Positions 18,429-26,106 of a DNA stretch of 64,000 bases are shown here, one piece after another. The notes beneath the pieces are model-generated. The model ran no database searches, was not told the origin of the DNA, and saw only the letters and a list, made by a program, of their open reading frames with translations. The first letter of the stretch is position 1. Every line of letters begins with the position of its first letter. A program made the translations under genes and the position numbers. The stretch is from Stigmatella erecta (GTDB taxonomy: Bacteria > Myxococcota > Myxococcia > Myxococcales > Myxococcaceae). The stretch spans positions 124,001-188,000 of the forward strand of contig NZ_FOIJ01000012.1 in NCBI RefSeq assembly GCF_900111745.1, given 5' to 3'.

Positions 18429-18704
18429 ATGCTGGAACTCGAGCCTCCCTGGCCACGCAAGCGTGGTGGCGCGCAACACCACAACTACTGCACGGAGAAA
18501 TGCCGGGCAGAATACATGCAATGCATGAAGGAGACGGAGGCGCTGCCTTTGACGTTCCCGGATATGAAGACCGCTCAAGACTGGCTCAAACGGAACAAGG
18601 CGGAGGTACTGGTGGATAGCATCGTCCTAGTGGCTGGGGCTGCCTTTGTCATTGGCACGGCAGGAGCGGGCGTGCTGGTACTGGTTCCTCTCGCAGCACT
18701 CTGA
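18429..18704 (+). CDS. Small protein, possible truncated polymorphic-toxin core
   Basis: 91 aa. Start ATG 18429 follows an in-frame stop only a few codons upstream, with only a weak ribosome binding site. The N-terminal half has three closely spaced Cys (YCTEKCRAEYMQC, residues 20-32). Residues 43-87 run FPDM...WLKRN...VLVAGAAFVIG...LVLVP, ending in a hydrophobic, membrane-like segment right at the stop. From memory this arrangement resembles the pre-toxin region of long myxobacterial polymorphic toxins, which continue into a nuclease-type tail. Here nothing follows, so it may be a truncated or orphan form. Residues 43-87 align with residues 72-115 of the next gene. Confidence 0.55.
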   Translation: MLELEPPWPRKRGGAQHHNYCTEKCRAEYMQCMKETEALPLTFPDMKTAQDWLKRNKAEVLVDSIVLVAGAAFVIGTAGAGVLVLVPLAAL

Positions 18705-18715
18705 GGTGCAGTCTC

Positions 18716-19102
18716 TTGACGACACGACCCGAAGACTTCGAATTTGAATCCCTGTGCCATGCCCTTGAAGGTGCGGCAGAGCATGTTCCGGACGCTGCGT
18801 GCGATGCGATCAGTACCGCAGCGAACGCGCTCCACTATCTCTATGTGACCGGTCAGTTCACGGCTTTTCGTGAGTACCTCCGTGACGCTGACAGGGCCGC
18901 CCCCTCCTTAGTGGATCCTGCACATGTCTTCCCAGACATGGCGCATGCTGAAGAGTGGCTGCGGAAACAAACGCTGTCTTCCTGGAGGACTCTCGTGAAG
19001 GTAGCTGGGAAGACGTTCGCTGTCGGGAAGCAGGCAAAGATGAAGCTGACACTCGTGCCCTCCTTCACTCCTCAAGAAGTAGATTCGCCTGACCCCGAGT
19101 AA
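18716..19102 (+). CDS. Small soluble protein sharing a module with its neighbour
   Basis: 128 aa. Start TTG 18716 has TGAGGTG just upstream and lies 11 bp after the previous stop, so the two genes form an operon. The acidic, helical N-terminal half (about 1-65) has no counterpart in the neighbour. Residues 72-115 (VFPDMAHAEEWL...KVAGKTFAVG...LTLVP) align with residues 43-87 of the 18429 product with one gap, but the hydrophobic positions are replaced by Lys/Gln, so this copy is soluble. It could be a cognate immunity or partner protein; that is inference. No family name is recognised. Confidence 0.6.
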   Translation: MTTRPEDFEFESLCHALEGAAEHVPDAACDAISTAANALHYLYVTGQFTAFREYLRDADRAAPSLVDPAHVFPDMAHAEEWLRKQTLSSWRTLVKVAGKTFAVGKQAKMKLTLVPSFTPQEVDSPDPE

Positions 19103-19198
19103 CGCCAAGAGCGGTTGAATGGAGACTCGCGCCTCCTCCAGCAGAGAATTGAACGGGGCGAGACGGGATGAGTGAGCAGACCCGCCAGCAGAAGAGGC

Positions 19199-19909
19199 TC
19201 ACCCGCGATCCTCGGTGAAGAGCAAATCGATCAGGCGCGCCTTCCCCAGCCCGACATTTCCTCCCCAATGATCCATCTGGGGAACAGGAGCGAAAAGCAC
19301 CTCGTTGGGGAGCCGCGTGGCGGAGAAGGTGGACTCGATGAGCGTGGCGAGCCGGGCCTCATCCGGTTGGAAGCCTGGAGGCAGCGGAGGGTAGCGGGTC
19401 CATGCCTCCGCGAAGGAGCCCGTCTTCAGCGCGTGCGAGGCGTAGATGACATAGACCGGGGCCAGCAGGCTCACCAAGCAGACAAGCTCATCGTGCGCGC
19501 CCTCCGCTTCTTTCGATACCGGCAGGGAAATCCGGAGGCGGAAGCACGGATCATAGAACAGCGTCGTCGAGTCCCAGAAAGTCGAGTTCGGGAACTCTTC
19601 GCGGGCTCGCTGAACGAAGCCCCTCCAGGAGTGGGGGTCCTTCCGAGCCTCCTCCAAGAGCCGCTGAAGCCGCTGGAACTGCTCGGACTCCCTGTATCCT
19701 GGCTCGTCAGCCCAGAGGCCCGTGGGATAGTACTGGTGGAGGAACTGGACGAGCGCCGCGGTGGCATCCGCAGCTTGGGCCGCCTTCTCTTGCGCTACCT
19801 CGTCCAAGACGACTCCATCTTTGTTGAATTCCGGTACTCCCACTTCGATTCCGCAGAGAGTGGTCTCGGGATACCGGGGCGCGAGCCTGCCTAGAAAACC
19901 GTTGCTCAA
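19199..19909 (-). CDS. Hypothetical cytosolic protein, third gene of accessory operon
   Basis: 236 aa. The start is TTG 19909, overlapping the TGA of the upstream lipoprotein gene (TTGA). No signal peptide or membrane helix is certain, though residues about 143-157 (LVCLVSLLAPVYVIYAS) are hydrophobic. It is rich in Trp, Phe and Pro, with a D-S-x-x-R-x-x-I-S-L-P-like strand near residue 125. I do not recognise a family. As the last, soluble gene after two exported proteins it has the position expected of an immunity protein, but there is no direct proof. It converges on the 18716 gene, 96 bp away. Confidence 0.6.
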   Translation of the reverse strand: MSNGFLGRLAPRYPETTLCGIEVGVPEFNKDGVVLDEVAQEKAAQAADATAALVQFLHQYYPTGLWADEPGYRESEQFQRLQRLLEEARKDPHSWRGFVQRAREEFPNSTFWDSTTLFYDPCFRLRISLPVSKEAEGAHDELVCLVSLLAPVYVIYASHALKTGSFAEAWTRYPPLPPGFQPDEARLATLIESTFSATRLPNEVLFAPVPQMDHWGGNVGLGKARLIDLLFTEDRG

Positions 19910-20460
19910 ATACCGAAGGGCCGTGGCTCACGTGCAGCACGGACGCGCAAACGGGCCACCTGTCCGCCGATCAGCGCATGAAGCGAAAATTCGACCTCAA
20001 CACAATCCGGCTCAAGCTGCTCCGTCCCTCGCTCCGGAAATAGGGGAAGGGTGATTTCTTTGCCATACCAATACCCCGGCGATATGGCCAAGACATTTTC
20101 CTCGCTCAGCGGTTTGGCCAGAGCATCCACCACCATGAAGCCCAGCTTGCGGCCTGTGCCGCACTCAGAGGCGGACTCCAAGTTGAGCGCGAAGCTTTCA
20201 ATGAGCCGCTTGTCCAAGCAAACCGCTTTTTCGACAGGACTCATCAGGAGGCGCCCAAACAGGCTTTTCCCATCGTAGCGGACGTTCAGCAACTCCATCT
20301 CCGCGCGAATGGCGCCCGGTTCGCTGGCGGCAGCCCCCTTCGCCGCGCAGATCCTCTCAATGTCCAGCCGTTCAGGCTTTCGCCAGAACAGGAAGGAACC
20401 GCCACAGGCCCCGAGTCCCCAGAGTGCAAGTGGAGCGAAGAACAACCCCTTCATTCGCAT
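19906..20460 (-). CDS. Lipoprotein of unknown function
   Basis: 184 aa. Start ATG 20460 has GGAG 7 nt upstream and overlaps the upstream gene by 10 bp; an ATG at 20454 is the alternative. The signal sequence MRMKGLFFAPLALWGLGAC ends in a good lipobox (LGAC, Cys19), so it should be membrane-anchored. The mature part has mixed alpha/beta character with Cys at about 37, 80 and 99. No domain is recognised. It is the middle gene of the three-gene operon with the metzincin-motif protein and the 19199 protein. Confidence 0.7.
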   Translation of the reverse strand: MRMKGLFFAPLALWGLGACGGSFLFWRKPERLDIERICAAKGAAASEPGAIRAEMELLNVRYDGKSLFGRLLMSPVEKAVCLDKRLIESFALNLESASECGTGRKLGFMVVDALAKPLSEENVLAISPGYWYGKEITLPLFPERGTEQLEPDCVEVEFSLHALIGGQVARLRVRAAREPRPFGI

Positions 20461-20909
20461 TTCAAATCTCCGTCATCCGCTGGCACACCCAAGCCTTGCC
20501 TGTGCTTCCAGCCACAAGCGTGTGCCAGTTCATGAACCATTGCCTTCGCACGGCAATCGCGAGACAGCGGCTCCTCGCACCAATTCACTTCGCTCACTGG
20601 CTTGTTGCAGCCCGCATCATCAGGTCTGTAGACGTAACCCAGTGAAGTGATTCCTGTTGAATTTCGCTTCTTGCACTCGTCCTTGACGAGTTGGCCACAA
20701 TTAACCTGGATCCCCGCGCATTGCATCTCGACACAGGTTCGAAGACACGTGTCCGTGATTGGCTGGGCTGCGGCACGGCACTCCTCGATGGTCGGCAGCT
20801 CACGGCACTCTGACCGCATGGGAGTGCCAACGTGAGCACACCCTTCCCAGACCAGGGAGCCCAGCACCAATACCAAGAAGCGCCCTTCTCGGGGCTTTGC
20901 AGGAAGCAC
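20451..20909 (-). CDS. Cys-rich exported protein with metzincin motif
   Basis: 152 aa from GTG 20909. TTG codons at 20945 and 20876 are alternatives, the latter with GAGAAGGG upstream. A basic n-region (KPREGR) and a hydrophobic core (FLVLVLGSLVW) lead to Cys24 (EGC), suggesting export and perhaps lipidation, though the lipobox is imperfect. The mature part has twelve more Cys. Near the C-terminus is HELAHACGWKH (residues 126-136), an exact HExxHxxGxxH zinc-protease motif: His126, His130 and His136 would be ligands and Glu127 catalytic. It is a likely small zinc metallopeptidase whose substrate is unknown. It heads a three-gene coupled operon. Confidence 0.7.
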   Translation of the reverse strand: MLPAKPREGRFLVLVLGSLVWEGCAHVGTPMRSECRELPTIEECRAAAQPITDTCLRTCVEMQCAGIQVNCGQLVKDECKKRNSTGITSLGYVYRPDDAGCNKPVSEVNWCEEPLSRDCRAKAMVHELAHACGWKHRQGLGVPADDGDLKCE

Positions 20910-20936
20910 GCCTAGGACATTAACGCCTTGTATCCT

Positions 20937-20959
20937 TGAGCCCAAGCTTCACGGGCTCA
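20937..20959 (-). terminator. Hairpin over the ppk stop codon
   Basis: A perfect 7-bp stem TGAGCCC/GGGCTCA with a 9-nt loop; one arm contains the ppk stop codon (20957-20959). There is no T-tract. It lies between ppk and the metzincin-motif gene and would also bury the possible TTG start at 20945, which is one reason to prefer a start further in. Confidence 0.4.
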
Positions 20960-23146
20960 GCTCGTGGAAGGCACGGGGGCCGCGGGTGGTCGCAGCGGCT
21001 CGGCGGGAATCTCCGGCGCCGCCACGTGCCGTATCAGCGACTCGATGGGCTTGGACTCCGCGATCCGCCGCGCCAGTTCCAGCAACACCATCTGGCTGCG
21101 CACCGGCGAGCCCTCCTGCGCCACCGGCGCATACGTCCCGTCCCGCTGGAGCCGCCGCGCCTTCGCGTTGTCCCTCAACGCCACGCCCAGCACCTCGTCC
21201 AGCAGCCGCTGCCGCAGCAGCGGGTCCTCCACCGGGAACATCGTCTCGATGCGGCGCACGAAGTTCCGGGGCATCCAGTCCGCGCTCGACGCCCACACCT
21301 CCGCCTGCGCCCCCTCCCCGAACGCGAACACCCGGCTGTGCTCCAGGAACCGGTCCACCACGCTCGTCACCCGGATGTGCTCGCTCACCCCCGGCACCCC
21401 GGGCCTCAGGCAGCAGACGCCCCGCACCAGCAAGTCGATCTGCACCCCCGCCTGGCTCGCCGTGTACAGCGCCCGGATGACGCCCGGATCCACCAGCGAG
21501 TTCATCTTCGCCACGATGCGGGAGGGCTCCCCCTTGCGCGCCTTGTCCGTCTCCCGCTGGATGAGCCCCAGCACCTTCTCGTGCAGGCCCATGGGCGCCA
21601 CCGCCAGCCGCTTCCACTGCGGCGCCGTGGAGTAGCCGGTGAGCATGTTGAAGAGCGCCGTCACGTCCTCGGCGATCTCCTGCCGCGCCGTGAACAGCGA
21701 CAGGTCCGTGTACACGCGCGCCGTGGTGGGGTTGTAGTTGCCCGTGCCCAGGTGCACGTACCGGCGGATGCCATTGCCCTCGCGCCGCACCACCAGCGCC
21801 ACCTTGCAGTGCGTCTTCAGGCCAATCAGCCCGTAGACGACGTGCACCCCGCTCTCCTCCATCCGCCGCGCCCAGGCGATGTTGTTCGCCTCGTCCAGCC
21901 GCGCCTTGATTTCCACCAGCACCGCCACCTGCTTGCCGTTCTCCACCGCCCGCGTCAGCGCCCGGGCCACCGGGCTGTCGCCGCTCGTGCGGTACAGCGT
22001 CTGCTTGATGGCCAGCACGTTCGGGTCTTCCGCCGCCTCCTCCAGGAAGCGCACCACCGGGTCGAACGACTCGTAGGGGTGGTGCAGGAGGATGTCCCGC
22101 TTGGCGATGTGGCTCATCACCGGCTCTTCATCCCTGAGCACGGGCGGCGTGGCCGGCACGAAGGGCTCCACCCGCAGCTCGGGCCTCGGGTCCAGCTCCG
22201 TGAGCGCCATCAGGTCCGAGGGCTGCAACGGCCCCTGCATGCGGTACACGTCCATCGAGCCCAGCTTCAGCGCCCCCGTCAGCGCCGTCTCCAGCTCCAT
22301 GCTCGCCGCCGCCTCCAGCTCCAGCCGCACCGCCGCGCCCCGGTCCCGGCGCCGCAGCTCCTCCTGCAACGTGGAGAGCAGGTCCGCGCTCTCCTCCTCG
22401 TCCACGTTGAGATCCCAGTTGCGCGTCACCCGGAACGCCGCCGACTGCTCCATCGCGTAGCCCGGAAACAGCTCTGCCGCCCCCAGCGCGATGAGCTCCT
22501 CCAGCGGCAGCACCGACAGCACCGTCCCCGCGGGCGACGGCACCGGCGCGAGCCGGCTGAGCACGCTGGGCACCTGCACCACCGCCAGCGACTTCTCGTG
22601 CATGCTGCGCCGGCGCCGGGGGCCCTCGCGCCGCAGGAGGATCGCCACGTTGAGCGACTTGTTGCGCAGGTGCGGAAACGGGTGCCCCGGGTCCACCGCC
22701 AGGGGCGTGAGCGCGGGGAACACCGAGGAGGTGAAGAACGTCTTCGCCGCCGCCTTCTGCTCCGCCGTCAGCTTGTCGCGCGTGAGCACCGCCACCCCGT
22801 GCGAGGCCAGCTTCGGCAGCAGCTCCTCCTTCCAGAGCCGGGACATCCCGTCCACCGCCGCGTGCACCCGCTCGCTGATGGCCGCCAGCTGGTCGGCGGG
22901 CAGCATGCCGTCGGCCGCCGTCTCCGCCACCCCGCTGGCCAGCTGCTGCTTGAGCCCCGCCACCCGCACCATGAAGAACTCGTCCAGGTTCGAGGCGGTG
23001 ATGGCAAAGAACTTCAGCCGCTCGTAGGCGGGAAGGGCCGCGTCGCGCGCATCCCCGAGCACGCGCTCGTTGAAGGCCAGCCAGGACAGTTCGCGGTTGA
23101 TGAAGAGCTGGGGGTCGTTGAGGTCCACGGGCACAGCCTCTTGCAT
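20957..23146 (-). CDS. ppk: Polyphosphate kinase 1
   Basis: 729 aa, normal length for PPK1, which reversibly polymerises the ATP gamma-phosphate into inorganic polyphosphate. The N-terminal domain begins with the family signature FINRELSWLAFNERVL, and TASNLDEFFMVRV follows. The phosphohistidine site is His446 in LKTHCKVALVVRRE; the second conserved region DILLHHPYESFDPVVRF is also present. Start ATG 23146 has GGGGGA upstream. It is divergent from ppx with 116 bp between the starts, an arrangement that lets synthesis and degradation be controlled from one region (see the repeat at 23162). Confidence 0.97.
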   Translation of the reverse strand: MQEAVPVDLNDPQLFINRELSWLAFNERVLGDARDAALPAYERLKFFAITASNLDEFFMVRVAGLKQQLASGVAETAADGMLPADQLAAISERVHAAVDGMSRLWKEELLPKLASHGVAVLTRDKLTAEQKAAAKTFFTSSVFPALTPLAVDPGHPFPHLRNKSLNVAILLRREGPRRRRSMHEKSLAVVQVPSVLSRLAPVPSPAGTVLSVLPLEELIALGAAELFPGYAMEQSAAFRVTRNWDLNVDEEESADLLSTLQEELRRRDRGAAVRLELEAAASMELETALTGALKLGSMDVYRMQGPLQPSDLMALTELDPRPELRVEPFVPATPPVLRDEEPVMSHIAKRDILLHHPYESFDPVVRFLEEAAEDPNVLAIKQTLYRTSGDSPVARALTRAVENGKQVAVLVEIKARLDEANNIAWARRMEESGVHVVYGLIGLKTHCKVALVVRREGNGIRRYVHLGTGNYNPTTARVYTDLSLFTARQEIAEDVTALFNMLTGYSTAPQWKRLAVAPMGLHEKVLGLIQRETDKARKGEPSRIVAKMNSLVDPGVIRALYTASQAGVQIDLLVRGVCCLRPGVPGVSEHIRVTSVVDRFLEHSRVFAFGEGAQAEVWASSADWMPRNFVRRIETMFPVEDPLLRQRLLDEVLGVALRDNAKARRLQRDGTYAPVAQEGSPVRSQMVLLELARRIAESKPIESLIRHVAAPEIPAEPLRPPAAPVPSTS

Positions 23147-23161
23147 GGAACGTTCCCCCGC

Positions 23162-23184
23162 GTCACGTCACGGGCATGTCACGC
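23162..23184. promoter_or_regulatory. Pho-box-like direct repeats between ppk and ppx
   Basis: GTCACGG (23167-23173), GCAT, then GTCACGC (23178-23184) make two 7-bp repeats with an 11-bp period, the geometry of a PhoB/PhoP-type Pho box. A third GTCACGT overlaps upstream at 23162-23168. The site is 16-38 bp upstream of the ppk start codon and about 80-100 bp upstream of the ppx start. Phosphate-responsive control of this gene pair is plausible but unproven. Confidence 0.4.
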
Positions 23185-23262
23185 CGGACGGCACCGGGCA
23201 GTCCGCTGGCATGATTCCTTACATGGGGGCGTTGTGACGATACACTTTCCGCCGCGCTCATT

Positions 23263-24768
23263 ATGGCCTCTTCCACGATTCAGCCCGTCCTCGCCGCCAT
23301 CGATGTAGGCACCAACGCCGTACGCCTGGAGCTCGCCCGCCCGGACGCGGATGGGGCCCTGGAGACCCTCCACCAGGAGCGGGACCCCATCCGCCCCGGC
23401 GAGGGCGTCTTCGCCACGGGTGCCATGCCCGAGGAGACGGCGGACCGGCTGCTGTCCACGCTGCGCCGCTATGCCGCGCTGTGTAAACGCCACAAGGCGC
23501 TCGTGCGGGCCGTGGCCACCAGCGCGCTGCGCGAGTCGCGCAACCGAGACGCCATCGTCCAGCGCGTGCGCGACGAGACGGGGTTGGATCTGGAGGTGGT
23601 GAGCGGCAAGGAGGAGGCGCGCCTCATCTGCCTGGGCGTGCTGCACCGCAAGCCCCCCGGCGCCCGCTCGCTGCTCATCGACATTGGCGGGGGCTCCACG
23701 GAGGTGGCCCTCACCACCGGCGAGCAGCCGGACCACCTCTGGAGCCTGGCCCTGGGGGCGGTGCGGCTCACGGAGGTGTTCGAGGCCTCCCAGGAGGTGT
23801 CCTCCAAGCACCTGCGGCTCATGCGCAGCTTCGTGGCGGAGACCGTCCGGAAGACGCTGCCGGAGAAGAAGCTGTCCGGCGCGCCCAAGGGCGCCCTGGG
23901 CTCCTCGGGCACCATCAACGCGGTGGTCGCCTTCGCCTCCGGGGAGGATGGCAACGTCGCCACCGTGCGGCAGATCAGCCAGGCGGTGAACGCGCTGGCG
24001 GCCCTGCCCCCGGAGCGGCGGCGCAAGCGCTTCGATCCGCGGCGCGCGGACATCATCGTCTCGGGCGCGCTCATCCTCGAAGGGGTGATGAAGCACCTGA
24101 GCGTGGAGTCGGTGTCCGCGGTGAACCGCGGCCTGCGCGATGGGCTGCTGGTGGACCTGCTCTACCGCCAGGACACCACGCGCAAGGACCACAGCCTCAC
24201 GGCGACGGCGCTGGAGCTCGGCCGGCGCTTCTTCTTCGACGAGAAGCACTGCCGGCAGGTGGCCCGGCTCGCCGTGGCGCTCTTCGACGCGCTGGCGAAC
24301 CTGCACCACCTGCCGCTGTCCGCCCGGCCCTACCTGGAGGTGGCCGCGCTGCTGCACGACATCGGCACCACGGTGAGCTACGAGCGCCACCACAAGCACA
24401 CCTATTACCTCATCCGCAACGCGGACATCCCCGGGCTGTCCGAGCGCGAGCGCGCCCTGGTGGCCCTGGTGGCCCGCTACCACCGGCGCAGCGTGCCCAA
24501 GGTGTCCCACCCGGGCATGGCGGGGCTGCCGCCTTCCGAGGCCCGCACGGTGCGCAAGCTCGCCACCCTGCTGCGCGTGGCGAACGCGCTGGACTGCAGC
24601 CACCAGCAGCCCATCAAGTCGATCCGGGCCACAGGCGGCCGGGACGGCGTCACCCTGCACCTCAACGCCCGCCAGCCCATGGACCTGGAGCTGTGGACGG
24701 TGGACCGGGAGGCCGCCTACTTCCGCTCGGTGTTCGGCAAGCGGCTGCTCTTTCACGTGGGCAAGTAG
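23263..24768 (+). CDS. ppx: Exopolyphosphatase, Ppx/GppA family
   Basis: 501 aa. The N-terminal actin-like ATPase-fold halves show AAIDVGTNAVRLELA (residues 11-25) and DIGGGSTEVAL near residue 143, the two phosphate-binding loops of Ppx/GppA enzymes. The C-terminal third is an HD-type helical domain (LLHDIGTTVSYERHHKHTYY). It hydrolyses polyphosphate, and possibly pppGpp, in the cytoplasm. Start ATG 23263 lacks an obvious ribosome binding site, but the signature motif begins directly after it. Divergent to ppk. Confidence 0.95.
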   Translation: MASSTIQPVLAAIDVGTNAVRLELARPDADGALETLHQERDPIRPGEGVFATGAMPEETADRLLSTLRRYAALCKRHKALVRAVATSALRESRNRDAIVQRVRDETGLDLEVVSGKEEARLICLGVLHRKPPGARSLLIDIGGGSTEVALTTGEQPDHLWSLALGAVRLTEVFEASQEVSSKHLRLMRSFVAETVRKTLPEKKLSGAPKGALGSSGTINAVVAFASGEDGNVATVRQISQAVNALAALPPERRRKRFDPRRADIIVSGALILEGVMKHLSVESVSAVNRGLRDGLLVDLLYRQDTTRKDHSLTATALELGRRFFFDEKHCRQVARLAVALFDALANLHHLPLSARPYLEVAALLHDIGTTVSYERHHKHTYYLIRNADIPGLSERERALVALVARYHRRSVPKVSHPGMAGLPPSEARTVRKLATLLRVANALDCSHQQPIKSIRATGGRDGVTLHLNARQPMDLELWTVDREAAYFRSVFGKRLLFHVGK

Positions 24769-24776
24769 GCCCTGCT

Positions 24777-24801
24777 CCCTTCCCTGCCCCTCAGGGAGGG
24801 G
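24777..24801 (+). terminator. Hairpin after ppx
   Basis: A 10-bp stem (CCCTTCCCTG/CAGGGAGGGG, one G-T) with a 5-nt loop begins 9 nt after the ppx stop. There is no T-tract. It separates ppx from the dehydrogenase gene that starts at 24886. Confidence 0.45.
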
Positions 24802-24885
24802 GGTGCCGGGGTTTGGCTCCCCCTGGCGCCGATGGCCACCCTGCATGGCGAACAGGGCCCGCTGAAGGCGGAAGGAGCTGCCACG

Positions 24886-26106
24886 ATGAAAGCCGTCGTT
24901 TTCCATGGGATTGGAGACATCCGCCTCGATGACGTGGAGGAGCCGCGGCTCGAGAAGCCCACCGACGCCATCGTCCGCGTGAGCGCCAGCGCCATCTGCG
25001 GCACGGACCTGCACATGATCCGCGGCACCATGCCGGGCATGAAGCCGGGCACCATCCTCGGCCACGAGGCGGTGGGCTATGTGGAGGAGCTGGGCGAGGA
25101 CGTGCGCAACTTCAACGTGGGCGACCGCGTCGTCATCGGCTCCACCATCGCCTGTGGGAACTGTTCGTATTGCCGCGCCGGCTACTATGCCCAGTGCGAC
25201 ACGGCCAACCCCAACGGCCCGCTCGCGGGCACGGCCTTCTTCGGCGGCCCCATGCCGACGGGGCCCTTCCACGGCATGCAGGCCGAGAAGGTGCGCGTGC
25301 CGTTCGCCCACGTGGGCATGGTGCGCGTGCCGGAGGGCGTCTCGGACGAGCAGGCCATCCTCATCTCGGACATCTTCCCCACGGGCTACATGGGCGCGGA
25401 GATGGCGGAGATCAAACCCGGGGACACCGTGGCGGTGTTCGGGTGCGGCCCGGTGGGCCAGTTCGCCATCGTGAGTGCCAAGCTCATGGGCGCCGGCCGC
25501 GTGTTCGCCATCGACTGCCATGAGGACCGGCTGGCCATGGCGCGCGCCCAGGGCGCGGAGGTCATCAACTTCGACGAGGAGAGCCCGGTGGAGACGCTGC
25601 TGCGGCTCACCGGGGGCATCGGCGTGGACCGGGCCATCGACGCGGTGGGCGTGGACGCCATGCACGCGCACCATGGGCCCGCCGCCAAGGCCGCCAAGGC
25701 CGAGCTGGCGGAGTTCAAGCGCGAGGTGAAGGAGGTGGCGCCCAAGACGAACCCGGACGGGGACAACTGGGTGCCGGGCGATGCGCCCGCGCAGGTGGCC
25801 CTCTGGGCGGTGAAGGCGCTCGCCAAGGCGGGCACCCTGTCCATCATCGGCGTCTACCCCCAGACGGCGCGCACGTTCCCCATCGGCGAGGCGATGAACA
25901 AGAACCTCACGATGAAGATGGGCAACTGCCACCACCGCAAGTACATCCCCCAGCTGCTGGAGCTGGTGCGCAACGGGACGGTGGACCCCACGGCCATCCT
26001 CTCCCAGGTGGAGCCGATGACGAGCGCCATCGACGCCTACCGGAAGTTCGACCTGCGCAAGCCGGGCTGGCTCAAGGTGGAGCTGGAGCCCACGCTGCTC
26101 ACTTGA
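24886..26106 (+). CDS. Zinc-dependent alcohol/formaldehyde dehydrogenase
   Basis: 406-aa medium-chain dehydrogenase. Catalytic zinc residues are in SAICGTDLH (Cys39) and ILGHEAVGYVEE; the structural zinc loop CGNCSYCRAGYYAQC has four Cys. The Rossmann motif is GCGPVG. The length and the insertion around residues 105-135 (AFFGGPMPTGPFHGMQ) fit the formaldehyde-dehydrogenase-like branch often annotated as FdhA/AdhC-like, so aldehyde detoxification is likely but the substrate is not certain. ATG 24886 is chosen for its GGAAGGAG site; an upstream ATG at 24832 has none. The 3' end overlaps the convergent 26099 gene by 8 bp. Confidence 0.9.
   Translation: MKAVVFHGIGDIRLDDVEEPRLEKPTDAIVRVSASAICGTDLHMIRGTMPGMKPGTILGHEAVGYVEELGEDVRNFNVGDRVVIGSTIACGNCSYCRAGYYAQCDTANPNGPLAGTAFFGGPMPTGPFHGMQAEKVRVPFAHVGMVRVPEGVSDEQAILISDIFPTGYMGAEMAEIKPGDTVAVFGCGPVGQFAIVSAKLMGAGRVFAIDCHEDRLAMARAQGAEVINFDEESPVETLLRLTGGIGVDRAIDAVGVDAMHAHHGPAAKAAKAELAEFKREVKEVAPKTNPDGDNWVPGDAPAQVALWAVKALAKAGTLSIIGVYPQTARTFPIGEAMNKNLTMKMGNCHHRKYIPQLLELVRNGTVDPTAILSQVEPMTSAIDAYRKFDLRKPGWLKVELEPTLLT

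Noticed and set aside
20936-23308. Long plus-strand frame opposite ppk
   Set aside because: Arg/His-rich antisense shadow; ppk on the other strand is complete and recognisable.
23179-25935. 918-codon minus-strand frame across ppx and the dehydrogenase
   Set aside because: Spans two well-supported genes on the other strand and has His/Arg/Gly-rich shadow composition.
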